62,854 nucleotides of DNA, from assembly GCA_910587075.1 (NCBI GenBank), contig CAJUKE010000016.1:1-62854 (forward strand), written 5' to 3'. Under the pieces are notes generated by a model that worked only from the letters and a program-made list of their open reading frames with translations, was not told where the DNA came from and did not search any database. Origin of the DNA: an uncultured Muribaculaceae bacterium (GTDB lineage: Bacteria > Bacteroidota > Bacteroidia > Bacteroidales > Muribaculaceae). Shown here piece after piece: positions 54,077-62,854 of this stretch. The stretch's first letter is position 1. Every line of letters begins with the position of its first letter. Both the position numbers and the translations under genes were made by a program.

Positions 54077-54750
54077 TCCTCCAAAAGTCCGGGTCTCAGC
54101 GCCCGCGTGCGGGCCAGAGCCTGTTCGTGGCGCCATTCGGCTATTTTCGCCTCATGCCCCGACAGCAGTATGTCGGGCACGCGCCAACCCTTGTACTCCG
54201 CCGGGCGCGTATAGTCGGGCGCCGCCAACAGATGGTCCTGAAACGAGTCCGAAAGGGCGCTCTGCTCGTCGCCTATCGCCCCCGGGATCAACCTCACCAG
54301 CGCGTCGGAAATAATGATCGCCGGGAGCTCTCCCCCGGTCAGCACATAGTCGCCGATCGAAATCTCCTTCGTGATCAGATGCTCGCGCACCCGGTAGTCG
54401 ACCCCCTTGTAGTGCCCGCAGAGTATTATGATGTTGTTCAGCAGCGACATACGGTTGGCCATCGGCTGGTCGAACTGCTCCCCGTCGGGCGACGTGAAAA
54501 TCACCTCGTCGTAGTCGCGTTCGGCCTTTAGCGCCTCTATGCAGCGGTCGATCGGCTCAACCTGCATCACCATCCCCGCCTCACCCCCGAAGGGATAGTC
54601 GTCGACCTTGCGGTGCTTGTTGGTCGAATAATCGCGGAGGTTGTGGACGTGAAACTCTACCAGCCCCTTGTTCTGCGCCCGTTTCAGTATCGAGCAGTCA
54701 AGCGGCGAGGCAAACATCTCGGGAAGTACTGTCAGTATATCTATTCGCAT
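54073..54750 (-). CDS. trmD: tRNA (guanine-N1)-methyltransferase
   Basis: 225 residues. It methylates G37 of tRNAs reading CNN codons, preventing +1 frameshifting. The SPOUT trefoil-knot motifs are visible: LRDYSTNKHRKVDDYPFGGE, GMVMQVEPI, IILCGHYKGVDYRV, and ISIGDYVLTGGELPAIIISD near residue 130. Usually found with rpsP, rimM and rplS; here it is in a TPR/barrel operon instead, 21 nt after the AsnA-like gene. Confidence 0.97.
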   Translation of the reverse strand: MRIDILTVLPEMFASPLDCSILKRAQNKGLVEFHVHNLRDYSTNKHRKVDDYPFGGEAGMVMQVEPIDRCIEALKAERDYDEVIFTSPDGEQFDQPMANRMSLLNNIIILCGHYKGVDYRVREHLITKEISIGDYVLTGGELPAIIISDALVRLIPGAIGDEQSALSDSFQDHLLAAPDYTRPAEYKGWRVPDILLSGHEAKIAEWRHEQALARTRALRPGLLEE

Positions 54751-54771
54751 AAGTAGTTGTTGTCAAATTCG

Positions 54772-55551
54772 TTATCTAAGCAGCTCGGCCTGGTGGAGTA
54801 TCTGCAGCGCCAGTTGGTCGCGGTAGATGTTGCCCCCCGCCGACGCCCGGCCACCCTCGCTCTCGGCCCCGCGCACCTCTACGTCGGCCAGCGTCACCGG
54901 GTACCCCACGGCGTCATTCCATATCACCAGGCGCCCGCTGAGCCCCCCGTCGTCGGTCACCAACAGCGCCTCCGAATGGTGCTCGCGCAGGTACTCGTAT
55001 TCGAGCCGCTCGGGGGCCGCCCCCTCGCGCCGCCGGGCTATCTCCGCCGCGGCCACCGTCCTGGGGCCCGCCGGGAGCGTCCGCGTAAGGTGTGGGAAGC
55101 GCTCTAAAATCATCTCCTCCGCGGCTTCCAGTATGCGGTAAACCACTGTGGCCTTGGCCACCAGCGTCTCCGCCGCCACGCTCTCCGGCTCGATGGCCTG
55201 CTGCCAGGCCCAGGCCGACGTCTGCGGCGACCGGGTGGCGTTCTCCGGCACCCAGGGGCGCAGCGCCGTCATCACCGTGAACACCCCGAACCCGGGGGCT
55301 ATGTCGTAGCGGTCGAGCTGAGTGCGGAGCCACGGGTCAAGCCCCGTCGCGATCTCCATCTTCTCCCCCGACGACGGCAGGGTGAACGTCACCGGCTCCC
55401 CGGGGCCGTTAAGCCCCTTCCCGGCAGGGAAATACAGCGGAGCCGACACCCGCCTCAGCCCGAACTCTTCGGCCAGGCGGGGTTCCAGGAATCGCTTCAC
55501 CTCGGTGAGCGCTATTTCGGCGGTTTCGCGCAGTAGTCGCGGCTTGTACAT
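54772..55551 (-). CDS. AsnA-like protein lacking the C-terminal ATP motif
   Basis: 259 residues. The pattern matches aspartate-ammonia ligase AsnA (E. coli form about 330): RFLEPRLAEEFGLRRVSAPL, DRYDIAPGFGVFTVMTALRP, QTSAWAWQQAIEPE, and the late GRLVIWNDAVGYPVTLADVEVRG then QLALQILHQAELLR. It ends just before the place where AsnA carries GGGIGQSR, the class II synthetase motif 3 that binds ATP. Either an AsnA relative with a different role or a C-terminally shortened enzyme. It is in an operon, 11 nt after the barrel gene. Confidence 0.72.
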   Translation of the reverse strand: MYKPRLLRETAEIALTEVKRFLEPRLAEEFGLRRVSAPLYFPAGKGLNGPGEPVTFTLPSSGEKMEIATGLDPWLRTQLDRYDIAPGFGVFTVMTALRPWVPENATRSPQTSAWAWQQAIEPESVAAETLVAKATVVYRILEAAEEMILERFPHLTRTLPAGPRTVAAAEIARRREGAAPERLEYEYLREHHSEALLVTDDGGLSGRLVIWNDAVGYPVTLADVEVRGAESEGGRASAGGNIYRDQLALQILHQAELLR

Positions 55552-55562
55552 ATCTCTGTGTC

Positions 55563-57200
55563 TTAAAAGTTGAATGTCAGGCCGATTCTGCCGCTCGCTC
55601 CCTTGTATGGGATGCCGAACGGCTCCATCGACCTGTTGTCGAGCAGGTTGTCACCCCCGACGAATATCTTCAGCGGCCTCAGCACGCGGTACGACACCTC
55701 GGCCTCCAGGTTGTCATAGTCCCGCAGGTCGGCGTAGCGCGTCACGCCCCCGTCGATGTACGCCATAGAGCGGTCCATGCGCCGCGAGTAGCCCACCCGT
55801 ATCTCAAGCTTGTCAATCGGGCGAACGGCCACCTCGGCCTCAAGACGCTGCCGCGAGCGGTCGCGCCACTCGTACCAGTCCCCCCGCGGCCCGTCAGTGC
55901 AAACAGCCTCGAACCCGGCCCCGAGCTCCACAATCTCCCGGTATTTCCAGCTGATCCGCGCCCCGGCCTTCACCGACCGCTGCTTGAACGAGCCCCAAAT
56001 CGGAAGACCCTCGGCGTATACGGGCATCAGCCAGTTGTTGGCCGCCGCGTAGTCAGCCCCAAGCTCGATCGCGAAACCCTTGAACGGCCCTATTCGGAAT
56101 TTCAGCCCCCCCTCGAAAGGTATGTGGCTCATACCGTAGGAGATGTACGGGCTGAAGCAGGGTGCCTCGCCGTAAAGGTCGGCCAACGGGTTCAGCCGCT
56201 CGCCGCCACCTAAGCGCAGGGCTATCCCCAACCAGCTCTCGGGGTTATAGCCGGCCATCACGTCGGGCGCGACGTGTATCTCCTTCCCGGCGTTGAACGA
56301 TACGTCGGCCCGCACGCCCAACCGCGCCGAAACCACCCCGTTGTCGTACACCCAGTGGGGGCGCAGCGCCAGGTATCCCTGCGTCCGTCCCTTGTCGTCA
56401 ATCGTGCCGTAGTGGTTGAAATTCAGCAGGTCTGCGCTTATGTCGACCCCTGCCGCCGAGTGCTTCCCGAGCGCCTGTATGGCGTTACCCCCTATGGCGA
56501 ACCGGTTCTGCCGCATAGGCCGGGCGTCACCCTTGGCGAGCCGCTCGAAGTTAAACAGGCGGTATTCACCCCGGAAGCCGTAGCCAAGCCCCTTTTCCGA
56601 GGCCGCGCCCTCCCATTTCGCCCCCAAGCGCCAGTCGATCGCGTTGCGCAGAGGGTCCGAGAGCTCCTCCGGGTGGTTGATGCGCGAAAAGTTGAAGCGG
56701 GTGTCTATTCCGAGCCGCCCCGCGTCGAAGCGGTGCGCGAACCCAACCTTGGCCCCAGCCTCCAGGCGGCGCTGGCGCGTGCGTTCGTCAAAGAGGTCGC
56801 TCCGCCGCTCGTAGTCGGTGTAGCTCCCCCAAACCGCGGCGTCGAGCCGCGTGCGCTCGGTGGCAACGGCGCGGTAACCCGCCTCAAGCCTCCCGTCGCG
56901 CTCGGTCGCGTACTCCCCCGTGACGTAGCCGCGCCAGGGGCAGTTGCCCCGCGCCGCCCCGGTGTGGGCCGGCTCGTAGGGGGCCGGCATCGCCGTCAGA
57001 GCCCCCCAGGTTGCGAAGTCCCTGAACGACAGTTCAGCCGGACGGGTCTCCCGCGTGAGCATCAGCGGGTACACGTTCGGGCGGCTCGCCGCCCTCAGTT
57101 CCGGCACTATTTCGCGCTCTATGGTTATCTCTTTTTCAAGCTCCTGGCCCGAGGCCGCGGCGGCCAGCGGGAGCAGCAGGTATATTATCGCTTTCTTCAT
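55563..57200 (-). CDS. Outer-membrane beta-barrel protein (TonB-dependent receptor-like C-terminus)
   Basis: 545 residues with signal peptide (MKKAIIYLLLPLAAAASGQ). Alternating amphipathic strands run from about residue 90 to the end, with repeated GARISWKYREIVELGAGFEA-type hairpins, and the last residue is Phe (GRIGLTFNF), the usual barrel signal for BAM. No plug or TonB box is visible. The start overlaps the TPR gene stop (ATGA at 57197), suggesting that the two proteins act together at the outer membrane. Confidence 0.85.
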   Translation of the reverse strand: MKKAIIYLLLPLAAAASGQELEKEITIEREIVPELRAASRPNVYPLMLTRETRPAELSFRDFATWGALTAMPAPYEPAHTGAARGNCPWRGYVTGEYATERDGRLEAGYRAVATERTRLDAAVWGSYTDYERRSDLFDERTRQRRLEAGAKVGFAHRFDAGRLGIDTRFNFSRINHPEELSDPLRNAIDWRLGAKWEGAASEKGLGYGFRGEYRLFNFERLAKGDARPMRQNRFAIGGNAIQALGKHSAAGVDISADLLNFNHYGTIDDKGRTQGYLALRPHWVYDNGVVSARLGVRADVSFNAGKEIHVAPDVMAGYNPESWLGIALRLGGGERLNPLADLYGEAPCFSPYISYGMSHIPFEGGLKFRIGPFKGFAIELGADYAAANNWLMPVYAEGLPIWGSFKQRSVKAGARISWKYREIVELGAGFEAVCTDGPRGDWYEWRDRSRQRLEAEVAVRPIDKLEIRVGYSRRMDRSMAYIDGGVTRYADLRDYDNLEAEVSYRVLRPLKIFVGGDNLLDNRSMEPFGIPYKGASGRIGLTFNF

Positions 57201-60010
57201 TTTGTTGCTGAAGAGGAATTCAGTCGGGTTTCAATCATTTCAAAAATATCAGCCTCATTGCCGGGGTAGTTACCCTGCAGCGAGCGCAGGTAGGCGTCGG
57301 CCTGGTAGGCGTCACCCTCGGCGCGGCGTATGTCGCTCAGCAGTATGAAGCCCCGCGCCAGCCAGTAGTCGTGCGGCGGGTTGGCGTCGATCAGCTCGTT
57401 AACCTCCTCCAACGCCTTGGCGCGCTTGCCGTTGTCGAAATGGCGCTGGGCACGGTAGTAGGCGGCTTTCGCTCCGTAGAGGTCGGCCATATCGGTCGCC
57501 AGACCGTCCCAGATTTCCGCCGCCGCGTCACCCTGCCCGAGCGCCGCGAGGGCCATAGCCTTGTCAAACTCGGCCTCGCGTTTCTCAGCCGAGCCTACGG
57601 CGGTCGAACCCAACAGGCGGTCGGCGGTCTCCACTACCTGCTCACTCAGCCCTAATGTGTGGCTCACTCGAAGTATCCCCATTCGCGCCGCGTTGATGTC
57701 AGCCGCGTCAGAGGCTTTCCCCTCCAAGGCGCGGTAGCTCGCCAACGCTGCCTCGGGGTCGCCACCCTGCAGCTCGGCCTCAGCCTTGATCAGCAGGGCT
57801 CTTACGGCCTCCGGCGAGTCGGGATACTGCTCGGCGAGCTCCGTGGCGCGGGCCAGAGCGTCGGCCCTGCGCCCCTCCTCGATCGCCTTTTCGGCGCTCA
57901 GCAGCGTCAGCCGGGCCACTTCCCCCTGCTCCATCTTCGGAGCGTCGGGCACCGAGCTCAGGAAGGCCGCGTATTCGCCTATCCTCCCCTCGTCGGCGTA
58001 AATCAGTTTCAGGTCGTCCGATGCCGCCCGCGCCTCCTCCGAGGTCGGATAGCTCGAAATCACCCGCTTGTAAGCCTCGATGGCCTGCTGCCGCTCTCCG
58101 TTGTTGAGCCGCGAGATGGCCAGTAGCAGCATACCCTGCCTACCCTGCGCCGTCGACGGATACCGCGCCGACAGCCGCTCGTAAACCTCGATCGCGCTCC
58201 GCGTGTCACCCGTCTCGGCGTAGCTCTCGCCGATTTCGAGCAGCGCCGAGGGCATCAGCGCCGAGTTAGGGAAGCGGCGCGCCATCTCCGTGAGGGTCGC
58301 GATTTTACCCGCGTGGTCGCGGCGCAACCCCTTCATGAGCCCCTGCTGGAACATCGGGTAGTCACCCGTTGACGGGTCGAGCTCGTAAGCCTCGCGGTAC
58401 GTCGCGTCGGCCCCGGAGAAATCACCGGCGTAATATTCGCAGTCGGCCACGCGGTTCAGCGCGTCGGCCCGCTGGCTCCGGCTGTCGCTCCCGTTGCCCG
58501 CGCCGTCAAGATACTTCTCGAAGTCATGCTTCGCCGCCGGGAACTCCTTAAGCGCGAAGCGGGTATATCCTAAATCGTAGTACGCTAAGGCTCGGTTCTC
58601 GTTACCGCGGCTGTTCGACTTCAGGTAGGCGTTGAGCGCCTCCGCGGCCTCGCTGTATCGCCCTAAGCGGTACAGCGCCTGACCCTCCCAGAGCCGCGCC
58701 TCCGCGGCGAGCTGGGCGTCAAACCGCCCCATTGAGGCCGCTTCCTGCAGCCGCGGCAGCGCCTTCGCGGCGTCACCTTGGCGCGACTCTCTGGCCCCGA
58801 GGTTGTAGAGCACGGTCTGCTTGGCCCGCAGGATCTCATCCGAGGGCCGCGCGATGCGGTTGATGGCCGCGAGCGCCGCCGCGTAGTTCTTGTCGGTCAC
58901 ATAACCGTCGACGATGTATCTCTGCACCTCCGCCGAGCGGGCCGACCCGGGGAAACGCTTCAGGAAATCCTCGAATAGGGCCACGGTGCTCCCGAACGGC
59001 ACTCTTCCCCCGGCCCCCTTGGCCAGGGCGTAGTCGTAGTGGGCCGTCTCGGTAAGTTCCCGGTCGAAATCCATGGCGCAGGCGCGCTCAAGCAGCACCG
59101 ATGCCCCGGAGTAGTCCCCCCGGCGCATATATGCCTCTCCCGAGTACACTAAGGCGCTCTGCCCCATCTCGCTGTCGAGCCGCGTCGCGGGCGCGAGCCG
59201 CTCTATGGCCCGGGAATAGTTCCCGTTCTGGAAGTCATTGACGCCCAATATGTAGAGCGCCGAAGCGGCCGGCGCGTCGGTCTCCGTCAGGTAGGTGGTC
59301 AGCTCCTTTACGGCCTCCCGGCGGTCGCCGGTAGCGTACAGGGCCTCCCCGAGCACGCGGCGGGTCTCCCCAAGGTACTCCGCCGGACAGTTCCCGCCCC
59401 GCAGTAGTCCCCGGGCCTCGCGGGCCGCAGCGGCGTAGTCGCCGTTAATCAGCAGCGCCTGTGCCAGGTAGTACCCCGCGTCACCCGAGGGTGTGCCGGG
59501 CACGCGCCTCACCCCGGATAGCAGCCGCGCCGCCTCCCGGTAGTCGCGACGGGTGTAGGCTATGTAACCTTGGTAAAACCGTGCGTCGTTCCCGTAGCGT
59601 TTTGTGTCCGAGAGTCTTGCGTAAAGTTGCTCGGCCTCGTCGTAACCCCCGGTTTTCAGGAGGCAGTAAGCCCGGCGGTACAGAAGGTCCTCCCCGGCAC
59701 CCGGGTTCAGCGCCTCGTAGGCAACGCGGTCATAGCGCTCCAGCGCCTCGCCGTACTCTCCGCGGTCATACGCCGCGTCTCCGTAGCGAAGCAGCGCCTC
59801 CTGGCGCATCGGCGAAGCCGGATAGTCGAAATTGAATTTCCTGATTAGCGCGTCGGTACCCTCTCCGTCGGCTCCTTGGCATTCCGAGCGCCGTATCTCG
59901 CCCCACAGCTCCCGCTCCGGGGCGGGCACCGCCGGGTCGGCAGCCGAAACCGCCGCCGGAAGCCCCGCGGCGGCCACCGCCGCCAATATGATTTGTTTCG
60001 TTGATGGCAT
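57197..60010 (-). CDS. Large tetratricopeptide-repeat protein, exported
   Basis: 937 residues with an N-terminal signal peptide (QIILAAVAAAGLPAAVSA). More than 15 TPR units run through the protein, many with the pattern A-x-Y-x-L-G-x-x-x-Y (e.g. LYRLGRYSEAAEALNAYLKS, AYYDLGYTRFALKEFPAAKH). It is a periplasmic scaffold of the BamD/YbgF/PilF kind in general form, but longer. First gene of the TPR-barrel-AsnA-trmD-DUF6056 operon. No enzymatic motif. Confidence 0.9.
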   Translation of the reverse strand: MPSTKQIILAAVAAAGLPAAVSAADPAVPAPERELWGEIRRSECQGADGEGTDALIRKFNFDYPASPMRQEALLRYGDAAYDRGEYGEALERYDRVAYEALNPGAGEDLLYRRAYCLLKTGGYDEAEQLYARLSDTKRYGNDARFYQGYIAYTRRDYREAARLLSGVRRVPGTPSGDAGYYLAQALLINGDYAAAAREARGLLRGGNCPAEYLGETRRVLGEALYATGDRREAVKELTTYLTETDAPAASALYILGVNDFQNGNYSRAIERLAPATRLDSEMGQSALVYSGEAYMRRGDYSGASVLLERACAMDFDRELTETAHYDYALAKGAGGRVPFGSTVALFEDFLKRFPGSARSAEVQRYIVDGYVTDKNYAAALAAINRIARPSDEILRAKQTVLYNLGARESRQGDAAKALPRLQEAASMGRFDAQLAAEARLWEGQALYRLGRYSEAAEALNAYLKSNSRGNENRALAYYDLGYTRFALKEFPAAKHDFEKYLDGAGNGSDSRSQRADALNRVADCEYYAGDFSGADATYREAYELDPSTGDYPMFQQGLMKGLRRDHAGKIATLTEMARRFPNSALMPSALLEIGESYAETGDTRSAIEVYERLSARYPSTAQGRQGMLLLAISRLNNGERQQAIEAYKRVISSYPTSEEARAASDDLKLIYADEGRIGEYAAFLSSVPDAPKMEQGEVARLTLLSAEKAIEEGRRADALARATELAEQYPDSPEAVRALLIKAEAELQGGDPEAALASYRALEGKASDAADINAARMGILRVSHTLGLSEQVVETADRLLGSTAVGSAEKREAEFDKAMALAALGQGDAAAEIWDGLATDMADLYGAKAAYYRAQRHFDNGKRAKALEEVNELIDANPPHDYWLARGFILLSDIRRAEGDAYQADAYLRSLQGNYPGNEADIFEMIETRLNSSSATK

Positions 60011-60032
60011 ATTTGTAATTGATATGTAGCTG

Positions 60033-60063
60033 CAAAAGTAGCAAAAATCCCCCTACCGCGCAA
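60033..60063 (-). promoter_or_regulatory. Promoter of the TPR-barrel-trmD operon
   Basis: On the minus strand TTG (60063-60061), 20 nt, then TACTTTTG (60040-60033), an exact Bacteroidota promoter match about 20 nt before the TPR gene. Confidence 0.75.
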
Positions 60064-60118
60064 TATCGCGCACCCCTCCTCCGTTATCTATGATAATAAA
60101 TCAAATACTCTCTACCCC

Positions 60119-60865
60119 ATGATTGATTTCCTCAATCAGCTTGACACACAGATATTCCTCATCTTCAACGGGCTGCACTCCGACTTCTTCGACTCCTTCA
60201 TGAAGCTCTTCACCGGACGCTTCATCTGGATTCCCATGTACGTCGCTTTCGCCGCCGTGGTGTTCCACGTCTGCCGTTGGCAGAAGGCGCTCGTCTACCT
60301 CATCGCGATCGGAGCCGCCATCGCCCTCACCGACCAGACCTGCGCGACCCTCATCCGCCCCGCGGTCGAGCGGCTCCGCCCCTCAAACCTCGAAAATCCT
60401 CTTTCGGAGCTGGCATACATCGTTGGCGGATACCGCGGCGGTAGCTACGGCTTCCCCTCGTGCCATTCGGCCAACTCATTCGCCCTCGCGGTGTTCATGA
60501 GCCTCCTCTTCCCCCGTCGGCGTATGGTCTATATGGTCCTCGGATGGGCTGTTCTTAACTCTTACACAAGGCTTTACCTCGGCGTGCATTACCCCGGCGA
60601 CCTCCTCGTCGGCGCCATCATCGGCTCCGCTTTCGGCGCCCTCTGCTACTATGGCGCGTCGCTCGCCGCCCCCCTCCCCAAGGCCGAACGCCTCGCCCGC
60701 ACCCACGAGCCGCTCCTCTCAATCCCATATATAGGTGCGGCGTCACCCGCCGACTCAAAGAGCGGCGCCGCGCTTACCGTGAAAGTGTTCGTGATCCCTG
60801 CGTCGATGACCGCCTTCGCCGTCTGCGCCGCGACCCTCGCCTACATTATCCTCAAATCCCTCTGA
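60119..60865 (+). CDS. PAP2-family phosphatase
   Basis: 248 residues, about six TMs. The three phosphatase motifs are present: RPAVERLRPSN (motif 1), YGFPSCHSANSF (motif 2, Ser-x-His) and SYTRLYLGVHYPGDLLVG (motif 3). Members dephosphorylate undecaprenyl diphosphate or phosphatidylglycerophosphate; a lipid-carrier recycling role would suit the nearby surface-glycan genes but is inference. The 3' end overlaps the convergent Sfp gene by 14 nt. Confidence 0.9.
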   Translation: MIDFLNQLDTQIFLIFNGLHSDFFDSFMKLFTGRFIWIPMYVAFAAVVFHVCRWQKALVYLIAIGAAIALTDQTCATLIRPAVERLRPSNLENPLSELAYIVGGYRGGSYGFPSCHSANSFALAVFMSLLFPRRRMVYMVLGWAVLNSYTRLYLGVHYPGDLLVGAIIGSAFGALCYYGASLAAPLPKAERLARTHEPLLSIPYIGAASPADSKSGAALTVKVFVIPASMTAFAVCAATLAYIILKSL

Positions 60866-61427
60866 CCAGGGTAATCATCACCCCCTCCACTGGGGACGCG
60901 ATATTCCATACCCCGTAACGTCTGCCGCCGATAGCCACTTCGCTGTCGGCGGCGCCGTTTTCGTCCGGGGCGGTGGCGGGAAGGGGTAGGGCGCGCATCG
61001 TCAGCGACGGGTCACCCGCCGCCTTGAACGCCGCCTCCTTGATGGTCCACGCTTGGAAAAGCCGCTCCTCTGTGGCGCTCCAGCGCTCGATCTCCTCCGC
61101 GGCCAAAAAGCGCGCCGCGACCCGCAGAAGCTGCCCCGCGCGGTCGGCGCTCTCGCAGTCGACCCCGATACGGCTCCCCTTGGGAGCCAGCGCTATGAGC
61201 GCCATTCTTCGGCAGTGGCTTATCGAAATCTCGGGCATATCATCCCCCGCGATGTACGGCGCGCCGCTCTCGCGGTGGCGCAACGCGGCCTCCCGGCCCG
61301 GCAGCGCCTCCCTCAGCAGCTCCGCGACAGCCCGTGCCTCGGCCTCCCCGCGGCTTCCGGCCGTAGGGTGGGGGAGGGATAGCTCCGCGGCGTGAAGCCG
61401 CGCTCCGTCGCGCTCGTAAATAAGCAT
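60852..61427 (-). CDS. 4'-phosphopantetheinyl transferase superfamily protein
   Basis: 191 residues. It transfers phosphopantetheine from CoA to a carrier protein. The conserved motifs are ISISHCRRMALIAL, RIGVDCESADR with the Mg-binding Asp/Glu, and FQAWTIKEAAFKA (the W-x-x-KEA signature). Sfp-type proteins commonly follow gldE in Bacteroidales; the 22-nt gap here suggests cotranscription. Target carrier protein unknown. Confidence 0.9.
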   Translation of the reverse strand: MLIYERDGARLHAAELSLPHPTAGSRGEAEARAVAELLREALPGREAALRHRESGAPYIAGDDMPEISISHCRRMALIALAPKGSRIGVDCESADRAGQLLRVAARFLAAEEIERWSATEERLFQAWTIKEAAFKAAGDPSLTMRALPLPATAPDENGAADSEVAIGGRRYGVWNIASPVEGVMITLVRGI

Positions 61428-61449
61428 TATCAGCTATGTTGCAGGGGGG

Positions 61450-62790
61450 TTATTGCTGCGGCTCGGGCATAACCTTGACCCTCACCGACGCGATTCTGTG
61501 ATGGTCGATGTCGAGTATCAGGAAGCGGCAGCGGCCGTAAACAAGTGGCTCCTTCTCCTTCGGGAAGTCCCCCTTGATCGACAGCAGCATCCCCGCCAAG
61601 GTCTCGCAGTCAGCGGCAACGGGGGCGTACTCCTCCTCGTCGAGACCCGTGATGCGGAAAAAGTCGGTCAGCACCGTCTTTCCCTCGAAGATATAGGTGT
61701 CGTCGCGGAGGCGCTTGTAAGTCTTCTCGTCCTCGTCATATTCGTCGTTGATGTCGCCTACAATCTCCTCAAGCACATCCTCCAGAGCCACAAGCCCCTG
61801 CGTGCCACCAAACTCGTCGATCACGACCGCGATGTGTATCTTCAGCTTGCGGAAATCCTCAAGCAGGTCGTCGATCATCCTCGACTCCGGCACGAAATAC
61901 GGCTTGCGCATCAGCGACTTCCAGTCGAAATCCTCTCCCGGAGGCGTGTCGACGAACGGTAGGAGGTCCCTCGAATAGAGCACACCCCGGATATCGTCCT
62001 GCGAGTCGCCGAACACCGGCAGACGCGAGTAACCGCTCTCGACAACAACCCGCATCACCTCCTCGAACGTCATGTCCGATTCAAGGCCCGTGATGTCAAC
62101 CCTCGGGGTCATAATCTCACCCGCGGTCGTGTCGCCGAACTTCAGGATACCCTGCAGCATCTCCTTGTCCTGGGCAACATCAGTGATTTCAAGCGCCTGC
62201 CCTAATTCGTCGGCGGTTATGTTGCGGCTCTGGCGCGTCACCACCTTGTTGACGAACTTCGTGCTGTGAACCATCACCGACGACAGCGGCCAGAACAGCT
62301 TCTGAAGGAACCCGATTCCTCCCGTCGCGAAACGGGCCCACGGCAGCGGGTTGGTGTTCGCCACCAACTTAGGCAGAATCTCACCGAAAAGAAGAATCAG
62401 GAACGTCAGGATTACCGTCTGCAATAGGAAGTCAAGCCACGCCGGCATCGACGCGAAGACATCCGACAGCGCGAACGACGTCAGCACGACGATCGTCACA
62501 TTCACCAGATTATTAGTAATCAGAATCGTGGCCAGCAAGCGCTCCGGCGACTGAAGAAGCCGCCGTATCGACCCCGACGACGGGGAGTCGTCGAGTTCCT
62601 CCGCCTGTTGCGGAGTAATCGAGAAATACGCGATTTCGCTGCCGCTCACGAAGCCCGAAACGCAAAGCGCCAGCAACGCGAGTGCCAGCGCGACTATCTG
62701 CGGCGCGCCGAACGCCGCCGGGTCGGCCTGAAGCCCGACCAGCCCCAAAATCTCCGGGGCGAAAAAATTCGGCAAAGGGTCTGTATCCAT
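61450..62790 (-). CDS. gldE: GldE-like CNNM/CBS-domain membrane protein
   Basis: About 446 residues. A CNNM (DUF21) domain with four TMs (residues 20-190; SGSEIAYFSITPQQAEEL, LLFGEILPKLVANTNPLP) is followed by two CBS domains (EIMTPRVDITGLE; YSRLPVFGDSQDDIRGVLY; EFGGTQGLVALEDVLEEIVG). A CorC_HlyC domain closes the protein. Named for a gliding gene in Flavobacterium, it is kept in non-gliding Bacteroidales; ion transport has been suggested for the CNNM class. The start at 62790 (MDTDPLP) is chosen because the promoter at 62809-62839 would start RNA downstream of an alternative ATG at 62811. Confidence 0.92.
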   Translation of the reverse strand: MDTDPLPNFFAPEILGLVGLQADPAAFGAPQIVALALALLALCVSGFVSGSEIAYFSITPQQAEELDDSPSSGSIRRLLQSPERLLATILITNNLVNVTIVVLTSFALSDVFASMPAWLDFLLQTVILTFLILLFGEILPKLVANTNPLPWARFATGGIGFLQKLFWPLSSVMVHSTKFVNKVVTRQSRNITADELGQALEITDVAQDKEMLQGILKFGDTTAGEIMTPRVDITGLESDMTFEEVMRVVVESGYSRLPVFGDSQDDIRGVLYSRDLLPFVDTPPGEDFDWKSLMRKPYFVPESRMIDDLLEDFRKLKIHIAVVIDEFGGTQGLVALEDVLEEIVGDINDEYDEDEKTYKRLRDDTYIFEGKTVLTDFFRITGLDEEEYAPVAADCETLAGMLLSIKGDFPKEKEPLVYGRCRFLILDIDHHRIASVRVKVMPEPQQ

Positions 62791-62808
62791 TGAATTTAAA
62801 TTCTCCCG

Positions 62809-62839
62809 CAAAGTTACTAATTTCCCCCGACATTCCCAA
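62809..62839 (-). promoter_or_regulatory. Promoter of gldE-sfp
   Basis: On the minus strand TTG (62839-62837), 20 nt, TAACTTTG (62816-62809). The predicted start near 62802 leaves a leader of only about 12 nt. Confidence 0.7.
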
Positions 62840-62854
62840 ACCGCCCCCTCTCCC

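Overview
The window looks like a chromosomal segment of a GC-rich member of the Bacteroidales, most likely Muribaculaceae; that family assignment is inference. Direct support for Bacteroidota is the recurring promoter pattern TTG-N20-TAnnTTTG (upstream of dnaX, secDF, rimP, an amylase gene, a tRNA, purB, a TPR gene and gldE). Further support comes from an UpxY-type antiterminator opening a capsule locus, gldE next to an Sfp-type transferase, fused SecDF, and lipoproteins with acidic residues after the lipobox cysteine.

Layout. 1-8.7 kb: SDR oxidoreductase, dnaX and a small phosphoglycosyl transferase, then secDF with a long leader and a TPM-domain membrane protein. 8.2-13.8 kb: the rimP-nusA-infB-folK-TPM operon on the minus strand. 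13.9-19 kb: a lipoprotein, a Y1 transposase with an adjacent long inverted repeat, a secreted GH13 alpha-amylase and a HigBA-like toxin-antitoxin pair. 19-25 kb: purB, an iron alcohol dehydrogenase and mfd on the minus strand. 25.2-26.5 kb: tRNA-Gln and a second Y1 transposase (RAYT type) surrounded by REP/REPIN palindromes.

26.5-52.5 kb is a Wzx/Wzy-type capsular polysaccharide locus on the plus strand. UpxY, a Wza-like export lipoprotein and a Wzc-like tyrosine kinase come first. They are followed by a bifunctional CDP-ribitol enzyme, a TagF/TarL-like polyol-phosphate transferase, flippase, polymerase, many glycosyltransferases, acyl/acetyltransferases, a deacetylase, an ATP-grasp enzyme, a WecG/TagA-type transferase and an MBOAT/SGNH O-acylation pair. 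Together these suggest a capsule carrying ribitol phosphate with O-acyl decoration. Base composition is mosaic: AT-rich blocks (about 31.9-40 kb and 44.2-47.4 kb) sit inside GC-rich ones.

The most striking signal is in this locus. Four genes (flippase 34547, serine-acetyltransferase-like 36180, GT2 37874, MBOAT 50099) are each interrupted by a one-base frameshift lying exactly in a homopolymer of 7-8 bases. One base more or less restores a full-length family member in every case. Similar intact tracts lie in neighbouring capsule genes. This fits slipped-strand phase variation of capsule structure, but homopolymer sequencing error is a serious alternative.

52.6-62.8 kb: a minus-strand operon (TPR protein, beta-barrel protein, AsnA-like protein, trmD, DUF6056-like membrane protein), a PAP2 phosphatase, and gldE with an Sfp-type phosphopantetheinyl transferase.
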